6,066 nt of DNA from Candidatus Stahliibacteriota bacterium. Its GTDB lineage: Bacteria; Hydrothermota; Tepidihabitantia; B3-TA06. The position numbers and the translations under genes were made by a program. The notes below the pieces were generated by a model. It made no database searches, was not told where the DNA came from, and was given only the letters and a program-made list of their open reading frames with translations. Every line of letters starts with the position of its first letter. Within the stretch, counting starts at the first letter, position 1. This document shows positions 1 to 5,828 of this stretch, piece after piece. The DNA lies in contig DAOVCF010000122.1 in the NCBI GenBank assembly GCA_030670165.1, positions 1 to 6,066 of the forward strand, in the 5' to 3' direction.

Positions 1-399
1 ATGGTTGCCATCGCAGTAAGGAAGAAAACCTATTCTCTTGAATTGATCCAAGAATCTTGGGAATTCGTTGTTAACGTTCCGACCGAAGACTTGGAAAGAA
101 CAGTCTACTACTGCGGCTATCACTCAGGCCGCGAGGTAGACAAGTTCAAAGAGACAGGCCTGACAGCAGAATCGGCTCGAAAAGTTAAACCACCAATAAT
201 CTCCGAATGTATCGCGCACATGGAGTGTAAGGTAATGAAGGAGATAGAAGCAGGGGATAAATGGTTAATCATAGGAGAGGTGATAGAAGCATATGCCGAC
301 GAAGCGATCGTGAAAGGCGAAAGAAAGGTCGAGTTTGCCCAGGGTAAGTTCCCGAGGAAGGTTTACGGCACAAGATTCGGCAAATCCGGAGGTTCCTGA
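1..399 (+). CDS. Flavoredoxin / flavin reductase-like FMN-binding protein, 5'-truncated
   Basis: This is the C-terminal part (132 codons visible) of a flavin-reductase-like split-barrel protein. The family binds FMN and passes electrons between NAD(P)H or ferredoxin-type donors and acceptors, usually in the cytoplasm. The visible stretch starts in the strand carrying the Arg-Lys pair (residues 7-8), followed by a helix and EFVVNVPTED (21-30). Next comes the hallmark YYCG..SGR..DKF block (36-48, Cys38), then the PPIISEC segment with MECKV (64-78) and the WLIIGEV strand (88-94). Family members are about 170-200 residues, so roughly 50-60 N-terminal residues are missing. The ATG at base 1 aligns with an internal methionine of the family and is unlikely to be the true start. 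The protein could be a flavoredoxin proper or an NAD(P)H:FMN oxidoreductase; sequence alone does not decide the donor. Confidence 0.82.
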   Translation: MVAIAVRKKTYSLELIQESWEFVVNVPTEDLERTVYYCGYHSGREVDKFKETGLTAESARKVKPPIISECIAHMECKVMKEIEAGDKWLIIGEVIEAYADEAIVKGERKVEFAQGKFPRKVYGTRFGKSGGS

Positions 400-444
400 T
401 GTTTGCGTTTCGTTCCCACAATATCTTCAAGTGCCTTGAGTATG

Positions 445-451
445 TAAGGGA
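445..451 (+). promoter_or_regulatory. Shine-Dalgarno for the GTG-started MBL gene
   Basis: TAAGGGA lies six bases upstream of the GTG at 458. It supports GTG as the start, because the overlapping ATG at 456 runs straight into TGA and no other good start is near. Confidence 0.5.
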
Positions 452-457
452 TAGAAT

Positions 458-1405
458 GTGAATATTGAGATCATAGGAACTGAATCCTTAGGTGTAAGAG
501 GCCTTTCGTGTTTCGTGCAAACGAAGGATCGGAAGATACTAATCGATCCAGGTGCGGCATTGGGTTACATCAGACACGGCCTTCTTCCCCACCCTTTTCA
601 GGTAGCGGTAGATGAAAGGGTGCAGACCAGGATCGTAAACCGATGGTCTCAGGCAACAGATATAGTCATCAGCCACTTCCACGGCGATCATGTTCCGTTG
701 GCAGACGCCAACCCTTATCAGTTGAGTATAAAAAAACTAATTGGATTAAATCCACACGTCCGTGTATGGACAAAATCAATAGATTATCTTCCCCCCTTAG
801 AGGCCAAAAGGGCCGATGCCATATCTTCCATTCTGAAGATTGATCTGATTGACGCACAAGACTCAACCCAGGGCTCAATGAGCTTTTCCCTTCCTGTACC
901 GCATGGCCTTGAGGGAAGCGACTCAACCGTGATGATGACCAAAATCGAGGATAACTGTCGCTTCGTGCACGCTTCCGACAACCAGCTTCTTAACGAAACG
1001 GCTACAGATCAGATACTTGCCTGGGAGCCGGAGATCGTTCTGACCGGCGGTCCTCCACTCTACCTACGGGATAAGCTTTCCAAGGATCAAGTCAGACGAG
1101 CGTGGCGTAATGCGGTTCGGCTTTCAAAGGCGGTTAATATCCTCATTATTGACCATCATCTGCTGCGGGATTTTGAAGGAGTGAAATGGATAAAGCGGCT
1201 AGTGGGTAAAACGGAGAAACAAGTCATGTGCGGGGCCGACTTCATGAAAAGACCAAGGATGCTACTTGAGGCAAGAAGGAAACAGTTGTACAGGGATATG
1301 CCTGTGCCAGAAGGCTGGCATGACGCCTACGCGAAAGGCAAGGTTAAAACCGATCGCTACTGGAACCAGGGACTCCACAAATCCGCCGCCAAGGAACGAA
1401 GTTGA
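458..1405 (+). CDS. Metallo-beta-lactamase-fold metal-dependent hydrolase (COG2248 / UPF0282-like)
   Basis: This is a 315-residue MBL-fold protein, probably a cytoplasmic binuclear-metal hydrolase of unknown substrate. Metal ligands are visible in order: SHFHGDH (His73, His75, Asp77, His78), His149 in PVPHG, Asp174 in HASD, and a late DHH (232-234). The opening GTESLGVRGLSCFV, the early LIDPG (28-32), TGGPPLYL (196-203) and DHHLLRD (232-238) resemble the COG2248/UPF0282 group, known mainly from archaea with scattered bacterial members. This member has HFHGDH where I remember HYHYDH in archaeal proteins, so it may be a separate subgroup. There is no signal peptide or membrane segment. The C-terminal 60 residues are basic (KRPRMLLEARRKQ), which would suit nucleic-acid contact, but that is inference. 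GTG is the start, with a Shine-Dalgarno six bases upstream. The stop overlaps the next gene by four bases. Confidence 0.83.
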   Translation: MNIEIIGTESLGVRGLSCFVQTKDRKILIDPGAALGYIRHGLLPHPFQVAVDERVQTRIVNRWSQATDIVISHFHGDHVPLADANPYQLSIKKLIGLNPHVRVWTKSIDYLPPLEAKRADAISSILKIDLIDAQDSTQGSMSFSLPVPHGLEGSDSTVMMTKIEDNCRFVHASDNQLLNETATDQILAWEPEIVLTGGPPLYLRDKLSKDQVRRAWRNAVRLSKAVNILIIDHHLLRDFEGVKWIKRLVGKTEKQVMCGADFMKRPRMLLEARRKQLYRDMPVPEGWHDAYAKGKVKTDRYWNQGLHKSAAKERS

Positions 1406-1638
1406 GGATGATAACGGTTAAATGCGCCAGGTGCAAACGCAAGCTTTTCAAATATAAGAAGATAGGCGCAGGTCGGTTGCTTCACTTGTGGCCTGACCGC
1501 ATCGTTAAAGATTATAGCGTGCATAAAGGACGAGAGATTAGGTGTGAATGCGGAAACCTTATTGGTATAGACGAAGGCTGCTGGATAAAGATGAAGCCGC
1601 GGTCGTTTACGCGATCGGGATCGTACATAAGAACATAA
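1402..1638 (+). CDS. Small zinc-ribbon protein
   Basis: This is a 78-residue basic protein with two metal knuckles: Cys8-x-x-Cys11 in CARCKRKLFKY and Cys48-x-Cys50 in RCECGNLIGI. The arrangement resembles small Com-like zinc ribbons, whose founding member (phage Mu Com) binds mRNA. A nucleic-acid-binding or structural zinc role is therefore possible but unproven. No phage gene is nearby. The TTG at 1402 overlaps the stop of the MBL gene as TTGA and has AAGGA six bases upstream. The ATG at 1408 would give 76 residues and is nearly as likely, though its spacing to AAGGA is 12. Either start implies translational coupling to the MBL gene. The C-terminal KPRSFTRSG stretch is basic and polar. No enzyme motif is visible. 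Confidence 0.72.
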   Translation: MRMITVKCARCKRKLFKYKKIGAGRLLHLWPDRIVKDYSVHKGREIRCECGNLIGIDEGCWIKMKPRSFTRSGSYIRT

Positions 1639-1658
1639 GAAAAGATTTCTTCAAATAT

Positions 1659-1686
1659 TTTACATCTTGATTTTTAATAATAAATT
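1659..1686 (+). promoter_or_regulatory. Possible sigma70-type promoter before the DinB-fold gene
   Basis: TTTACA (1659-1664) and TAAATT (1681-1686) are separated by 16 bases. They sit inside the AT-rich gap 1639-1708 and would give a leader of about 15 bases carrying the strong Shine-Dalgarno at 1696-1704. The whole gap is AT-rich, so chance matches are easy. Confidence 0.33.
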
Positions 1687-1695
1687 ATAGATTTG

Positions 1696-1704
1696 AAAGG
1701 AGGA
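1696..1704 (+). promoter_or_regulatory. Strong Shine-Dalgarno for the DinB-fold gene
   Basis: AAAGGAGGA ends four bases before the ATG at 1709. It is near-perfectly complementary to the 16S rRNA tail and fixes that start. Confidence 0.75.
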
Positions 1705-1708
1705 TAGT

Positions 1709-2212
1709 ATGTCCGAATGGAAAGAGCTGGCCCATTTCCTATATGGGAAGGGATTCTGGTACGCCGACCCGCTTCGTGAAATCCGGGGACTCACTGAAAA
1801 GCAGCTCTTCTGGGCGCCTAACGAGGTGAGCCTGCCCATCATCTGGCAGGTTGGACACATCGCCCATCGTGAACGCTACCACGTCGGCTGGTTCCTCAAA
1901 GGTGAGAAGGGGGAGTTGATTCCTCCCCGCTATGAGGTGTTCGGCACCGAATGGTGTCCTTTGGAGCATCTTCACAAGTGGGTGGAATCAATCGAAGATG
2001 TCTCTGCCTGGGTTAAGGAAGTACGTGCAAAGACCCACGCGTTCATTGACTCACTATCCCCTGAAGATTTCCACAAGGTGCCTGAAACCTCGGAAGGACA
2101 TCTTTCCATTGCTCACTGGCTGTTTATCACCACCAATCACACCGCGCTTCATATCGGCAGGATTCAATCGTTAAGGGCGATGATCGAGGGAACAAAGGAA
2201 AGGGCGTGCTGA
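1709..2212 (+). CDS. DinB-fold (DinB/YfiT-like) putative metal-dependent protein
   Basis: This 167-residue cytoplasmic protein has the pattern of the DinB-like four-helix bundle. The metal-binding triad expected in the family is present: His50 in IIWQVGHIAHRE, then His144 and His148 in TTNHTALHIGRIQSLR. Length matches the family (about 150-175). Characterised relatives include thiol-dependent S-transferases and a mycothiol-dependent maleylpyruvate isomerase; many others are uncharacterised and stress-induced. The thiol cofactor, if any, cannot be read here. The ATG is fixed by AAAGGAGGA four bases upstream. It is preceded by a 70-base AT-rich gap with a possible promoter, so it probably starts its own transcript. 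The following gene is 97 bases away. The name reflects the fold only; no role in DNA damage is implied. Confidence 0.8.
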   Translation: MSEWKELAHFLYGKGFWYADPLREIRGLTEKQLFWAPNEVSLPIIWQVGHIAHRERYHVGWFLKGEKGELIPPRYEVFGTEWCPLEHLHKWVESIEDVSAWVKEVRAKTHAFIDSLSPEDFHKVPETSEGHLSIAHWLFITTNHTALHIGRIQSLRAMIEGTKERAC

Positions 2213-2230
2213 TGGTGTGCTACGGGCGGA

Positions 2231-2258
2231 TTGACAAAGGCATGGATCTCTGTAGATT
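2231..2258 (+). promoter_or_regulatory. Probable sigma70-type promoter for the BtrH-like gene
   Basis: A perfect TTGACA (2231-2236) is followed after 16 bases by TAGATT (2253-2258). Transcription would begin near 2265, leaving a leader of about 45 bases that contains AAGGAGGAG before the ATG at 2310. It lies in the 97-base gap after the DinB-fold gene. Confidence 0.45.
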
Positions 2259-2298
2259 TTTGTTTGCCTGGTGAGGCTAAACCGTAATCTCCTATTAG

Positions 2299-2307
2299 AA
2301 GGAGGAG
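2299..2307 (+). promoter_or_regulatory. Shine-Dalgarno that sets the BtrH-like gene start
   Basis: AAGGAGGAG ends two bases before the ATG at 2310; its GGAGG core is four bases away. It shows that the longer in-frame reading starting at 2271 is not the translated start, because the Shine-Dalgarno would then lie inside the coding region. Confidence 0.75.
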
Positions 2308-2309
2308 AA

Positions 2310-3269
2310 ATGGTTAAAAAGCTTGAGAATCTGAAGTGGAAGCCCATGTGGGTTACCCATCTGGGGTGCATCAAGGGGTGTCTGGATTATCTTGAGATGG
2401 ACGTATCCGACGCCTGGCTTTACGGTGGAACCGGTCACGCGTTCGTAATCAACATGCACGAGCAGGTCTGTCCCTCAGGGCCAACCGCGTGGCACACCGA
2501 GATGCTATTTAAGCTCGGCAAAAACGTCGGCTATGAGATCGACGGGGTATTCTCACATAAAGGGAAACCAGACTTCGAAGAGTCACGGAAAAAGGCCTGG
2601 GAGCACGTCAAGAAATCCATAGATGATGGTATTCCCTGCTACGGCTGGGAACTCGCTATACCTGAATTCTACGTAGTTACAGGCTACGATGAGGAAGGAT
2701 ATCACTTCTCAGGTTCCATGCCTGAACCTGCCAAGATTCCTAAACCCTGGCAGGAGCTTGCTGCCGGCGACATCGGCGTGATAGAGATGTATTCGGTGAA
2801 ACCAACAAAACCAGCGGACGATGCTACAACCGTCAAGCAGGCATTTGAGTTCGCGCTTGAGCACGCCAGGAGTCCAAAGAAGTGGATATACGAGGGGTAC
2901 AAGGCAGGTTTAGAAGGTTTTGATCTCTGGATCAAGGCGCTTGAGACTGATACCGCCGATGGGTTCGGCATGGTTTACAACGCGGCAGTATGGCTTGAAT
3001 GCAGGGTTTATGCTGTTGAGTTTCTTAAAGAGGCAAAGGAACGGCTGGATTCCAAACTCGCATCCCTTTTCGACGAGGCAATATCCCACTACGACGTTGT
3101 TGCTCGTCAACTGAACCAGGTAAAGGAACTGTTCCCATTTATGACCCGCAAGCCCGAGCACATTCAGGATGAGGCACGAAGAAACAAGGCAATTAAAGCA
3201 CTCAAAACGGCCCGTGCAGCCGAGGAAAAAGGACTGGAGACTTTACAGAAGATCGTAGATGCCATGTAA
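2310..3269 (+). CDS. BtrH-N / papain-like-fold protein of unknown function, possibly lacking the catalytic His
   Basis: This 319-residue protein has no signal peptide. Residues 15-60 (VTHLGCIKGC, then DAWLYGGTGHAF) resemble the start of the BtrH N-terminal domain, a papain-like fold in which a Cys begins a helix; Cys20 is the candidate nucleophile and Cys24 lies one turn later. BtrH itself is an acyltransferase in butirosin biosynthesis. The strand that should carry the catalytic His (usually H-x-VVV-x-GYD) reads PEFYVVTGYDEEGY here (118-131), with Glu119/Phe120 instead of His. The C-terminal half (about 172-319) is helical and Lys/Glu-rich: FALEHARSPKKW, then GLEGFDLWIKALE and NAAVWLECR. It ends in a possible coiled coil. 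Similar full-length proteins occur, as I recall, as hypotheticals in diverse bacteria. There is no biosynthetic cluster around it. The start is set by AAGGAGGAG at 2299-2307. Fold assignment is moderate; function is unknown. Confidence 0.7.
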   Translation: MVKKLENLKWKPMWVTHLGCIKGCLDYLEMDVSDAWLYGGTGHAFVINMHEQVCPSGPTAWHTEMLFKLGKNVGYEIDGVFSHKGKPDFEESRKKAWEHVKKSIDDGIPCYGWELAIPEFYVVTGYDEEGYHFSGSMPEPAKIPKPWQELAAGDIGVIEMYSVKPTKPADDATTVKQAFEFALEHARSPKKWIYEGYKAGLEGFDLWIKALETDTADGFGMVYNAAVWLECRVYAVEFLKEAKERLDSKLASLFDEAISHYDVVARQLNQVKELFPFMTRKPEHIQDEARRNKAIKALKTARAAEEKGLETLQKIVDAM

Positions 3270-3333
3270 AGTTTAGAGTCGGTCAAGGCTCTTGTGGCCT
3301 TTCGAGGGGGAAGTTATTAACTAGGGGATAATT

Positions 3334-3759
3334 ATGGCTAAACGCAACAGGCGTCAGTGGTTGATAGAGCTTTTAAAGGAGGTTGAAGGTAAAATCGGCG
3401 AAGAAAGGCTGGTTCGGATCCTGGAGGAGCGGGGACGGGCCTGCACCCCGGATTCCATGATAAATAAAGCAAAGAAAGCGGCCAAAGGTGCTGAAGATGA
3501 TCAGGTATTCCTCGACAACCTCCAAAAGGTCTATCCCATGCTGCGAAGAGAGGGCGACGATGTCTATGTCGTCTATCCCGAGTGCTACTGTCCGGGGATG
3601 AAGGAGTTCAAGGGTAAAGTACCGCATTCCTACTGCTACTGCTCGGTTGGCTGGGTCAAGGAAATGTTCGAGCAAGCCTTGGAAAGACCGATTGAAGTCA
3701 AGCTGGAGTCCTCGGTACTGCGGGGAGATAAAGAGTGCAGGCTTAGGGTTCTCCTTTAA
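3334..3759 (+). CDS. Cysteine-rich DUF6144-like protein
   Basis: This 141-residue cytoplasmic protein has a helical, Lys-rich N-terminal half (1-75) containing a GRAC motif (Cys37). The second half holds YPECYCP (81-87), YCYCSVGWVKEMFE (100-113) and a closing LRGDKECRLRV (129-139). The two Cys-x-Cys pairs (Cys84/Cys86 and Cys101/Cys103) with Cys37 and Cys135 could form a metal or cluster site. The C-terminal part recalls the V4R/aminothiazoline-carboxylate-hydrolase type end, where a Cys lies in a final R-G-x-x-x-C-x-x-x-I/V strand. I believe this matches the DUF6144 family, but the name is from memory. The start is ATG with AGGGGA five bases upstream. It lies 64 bases after the BtrH-like gene and 41 before ligA. 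Function unknown. Confidence 0.72.
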   Translation: MAKRNRRQWLIELLKEVEGKIGEERLVRILEERGRACTPDSMINKAKKAAKGAEDDQVFLDNLQKVYPMLRREGDDVYVVYPECYCPGMKEFKGKVPHSYCYCSVGWVKEMFEQALERPIEVKLESSVLRGDKECRLRVLL

Positions 3760-3765
3760 TATACC

Positions 3766-3794
3766 TTGACAATTAGTGCGCTCGCTCTTATGCT
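3766..3794 (+). promoter_or_regulatory. Strong sigma70-type promoter for ligA, placed for a leaderless transcript
   Basis: A perfect TTGACA (3766-3771), a 17-base spacer and TATGCT (3789-3794) form a near-consensus promoter. The normal start site six to seven bases after the -10 falls at about 3800-3801, the ATG of ligA. No Shine-Dalgarno is present between 3760 and 3800, which fits a leaderless mRNA. Confidence 0.65.
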
Positions 3795-3800
3795 TAACGT

Positions 3801-5804
3801 ATGGACAAGGACGATGCTCGCCGCCAGATAGAAAAACTGCGAGAGAAGATCAACTACCACAACCACCGCTACTACGTTCTGGCTAACCCTGTTATCTCCG
3901 ATGCTGAGTACGATGCGTTGATGAAGCGTCTTGCGGATCTGGAAGAAGAGTTTCCCGATTTCGTTACACCTGACTCCCCAACCAAACGGGTAGGAGGTGC
4001 TCCGCTTGAGGGATTCATACAGGTGCGCCACGAGCAGCGCATGATGAGCCTGGATAACACTTACTCCGAGGACGATCTTCGCGAGTTCGACCGCAGGGTC
4101 AGACAGGCTGTAGGGGATCAGGCATACGTCGTCCAGCAGAAGATAGACGGTGTTGCGGTCAGCCTGCGCTATGAAGATGGAGTATTTGTCAGAGGCGCAA
4201 CCCGGGGTGACGGTCAAACCGGTGATGATATTACCGCCAACCTGCGCACCGTTAAGTCGATTCCTTTGAGGCTGTTTGAAGGGCCTTTATCCAAAGGGGT
4301 ACTGATAGTTAGGGGAGAGGTCTACATGCCGAAAGAGGAATTCACTCGCATTAACGAACAACGGGAGGAGGCGGGTCTGGAAGCCTTCGCCAATCCCCGT
4401 AACTCCACCGCAGGAAGCTTAAAACTCCTTGATTCACGCCAGGTGGCTAAACGCAAGCTTGCGTTCATGGCGCACTCGCCCTTGCGGCCTGAGCGATGGA
4501 GATCCGATTCGCTCTACGATCTGCTCGAAGCGTTGAAGCAGGCGGGAATCCCGATCATTCCCAACATGCGCCGCTGCGCCAGCCTCGAGAAGGTATTAGA
4601 ATACATTCACGACTGGGAGAACGAGCGCTTCGGCGCGCCGTACGCGGTTGACGGCGTGGTCATAAAAGTCGATTCCCTCCCTGCCCAGGCCGAGCTCGGC
4701 CACACCGCAAAGTCGCCGCGCTGGTCAGTGGCGTACAAGTATCAGCCTGAGCAGGCAACCACAAGGCTTCTGAATATCCAGCTCAGCGTAAGCCGGACAG
4801 GTTCGGTCAACCCTGTTGCGATACTTGATCCTGTCTTTATCTCAGGCACCACCGTTTCACGAGCCGGTCTGTTCAACGAATCGGAGATCCGGCGCAGGAA
4901 CCTGCGGATCGGCGACTGGGTGCTTGTAGAAAAGGGCGGCGAGATCATCCCGCAGGTGATTAAATCCATACCAGAACGCAGGGATGGATCTGAGCGCGAG
5001 TTCCGCATGCCCACACATTGTCCGGTATGCGGCTCAAAGCTGGTCAAGTACCCTCGTGACGTTGCCTACCGGTGCATCAACGCCGACTGTCCTGCCATAC
5101 TCAAGTCTTCCCTTTCCCACTACGCCTCACGTGGGGCTGCAGACATAGACGGGATGGGGGAAAAGCTTATAATCCAGCTGGTGGATGAAGGCCTGGTCAA
5201 GAGTATTGCTGACATCTACGATCTGACCAGAGAAGAGTTGATCGCGCTCGAGCGGATGGGTGCCAAATCGACCGACTACCTCCTTAAGGGGATAGAAGGG
5301 AGCAAGCACCGTCCGTTCGAGCGCATCCTTTTCGGGTTAGGCATAAGGTTCGTGGGTGCCACCGGTGCCAGGGCGCTGGTATCGAGATTCAAGGATATTG
5401 ACGAGCTGATGGATGCCGATCTTGACGAGCTAAGCGAGATCGAAGGCATTGGCCCTGTAACCGCGCAGAGCATCAGGGATTTCTTTGATAATTCCCGCAA
5501 CCTTGAGCTTATCGAACGGTTGCGCAAAGCCGGGGTGAAGCTTGCCACTGAAACGATCGAGGTTACCGATCAGAGCTTTGCCGGACTTTCATTCGTGTTC
5601 ACCGGAGGGCTTGAGAAGATGAGCCGTGAGCAGGCCGGTCAGGAAATCCTAAAGCGAGGAGGTAAGGTTTCTTCATCGGTTTCAAAAAAAACAGACTACG
5701 TGGTAGCAGGTGCCGACCCAGGCTCAAAGTTCGATAAGGCCAAGGAATTAGGTGTAAAGATCATATCCGAGCAGGAGTTCCGCAAGCTCCTGGGGGACAA
5801 ATAG
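3801..5804 (+). CDS. ligA: NAD-dependent DNA ligase LigA
   Basis: LigA seals nicks between Okazaki fragments and in repair, using NAD to adenylate its active-site lysine. At 667 residues it is full length for the family, with every domain in order. Domain Ia: YYVLANPVISDAEYD (24-38). Nucleotidyltransferase domain: KIDG with Lys114, TRGDG (134-138), RGEVYMP (171-177), NPRNSTAGSLK (198-208), DGVVIKVD (284-291) and Lys313 in AYKYQPE. OB fold: SRTGSVNPVAILDPV (331-345) and GDWVLVEKGGEIIPQV (371-386). Zinc finger: Cys407, Cys410, Cys425, Cys430. Helix-hairpin-helix repeats: about 440-585. BRCT domain: about 590-664, with FTGGLE and the KTDYVV/GSK motif. One oddity is Gln112 two residues before the lysine, where a Glu is expected. 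The ATG at 3801 has no Shine-Dalgarno but a strong promoter just upstream. The next gene follows after 24 bases. Confidence 0.97.
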   Translation: MDKDDARRQIEKLREKINYHNHRYYVLANPVISDAEYDALMKRLADLEEEFPDFVTPDSPTKRVGGAPLEGFIQVRHEQRMMSLDNTYSEDDLREFDRRVRQAVGDQAYVVQQKIDGVAVSLRYEDGVFVRGATRGDGQTGDDITANLRTVKSIPLRLFEGPLSKGVLIVRGEVYMPKEEFTRINEQREEAGLEAFANPRNSTAGSLKLLDSRQVAKRKLAFMAHSPLRPERWRSDSLYDLLEALKQAGIPIIPNMRRCASLEKVLEYIHDWENERFGAPYAVDGVVIKVDSLPAQAELGHTAKSPRWSVAYKYQPEQATTRLLNIQLSVSRTGSVNPVAILDPVFISGTTVSRAGLFNESEIRRRNLRIGDWVLVEKGGEIIPQVIKSIPERRDGSEREFRMPTHCPVCGSKLVKYPRDVAYRCINADCPAILKSSLSHYASRGAADIDGMGEKLIIQLVDEGLVKSIADIYDLTREELIALERMGAKSTDYLLKGIEGSKHRPFERILFGLGIRFVGATGARALVSRFKDIDELMDADLDELSEIEGIGPVTAQSIRDFFDNSRNLELIERLRKAGVKLATETIEVTDQSFAGLSFVFTGGLEKMSREQAGQEILKRGGKVSSSVSKKTDYVVAGADPGSKFDKAKELGVKIISEQEFRKLLGDK

Positions 5805-5828
5805 GTTGAGAAACTACGTGAGGATGTC

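Noticed and set aside
1..3. ATG at base 1 as the true start of the flavin-reductase-like gene
   Set aside because: The protein begins in the middle of the family's split-barrel domain, so the gene must extend left of the window.
400..457. Promoter in the gap between the flavin-reductase-like gene and the MBL gene
   Set aside because: I found no -35/-10 pair at acceptable spacing; the MBL gene may be read through from upstream.
1637..1651. AAGAAA/TTTCTT hairpin with a 3-base loop after the zinc-ribbon gene
   Set aside because: The stem is perfect but almost all A/T, so it is weak; no clean T run follows directly, and the region is AT-rich enough for chance repeats.
2212..2274. 20-codon ORF overlapping the DinB-fold stop (TGATG)
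   Set aside because: It is very short, has no Shine-Dalgarno of its own, overlaps the promoter-like elements at 2231-2258, and its peptide has no recognisable feature.
2271..2309. Longer N-terminus for the BtrH-like protein from a GTG at 2271
   Set aside because: The strong Shine-Dalgarno at 2299-2307 would be inside the coding region, and residues before the ATG at 2310 do not resemble the family.
3285..3301. AAGGC/GCCTT inverted repeat with a 7-base loop after the BtrH-like gene, as a terminator
   Set aside because: The stem is only 5 bp and is not followed by a T tract (TTCGAGGGGG follows), so a rho-independent terminator is not supported.
3292..3320. TTGTGG, 17 bases, TATTAA as a promoter for the cysteine-rich gene
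   Set aside because: The match is poor at -35, and the predicted start near 3327 would cut into the Shine-Dalgarno at 3323-3328.
3756..4217. 153-codon reverse-strand ORF across the 5' end of ligA
   Set aside because: It is antisense to the conserved ligase domains Ia and nucleotidyltransferase, has no recognisable domain, and is explained as a shadow of the ligA reading frame.
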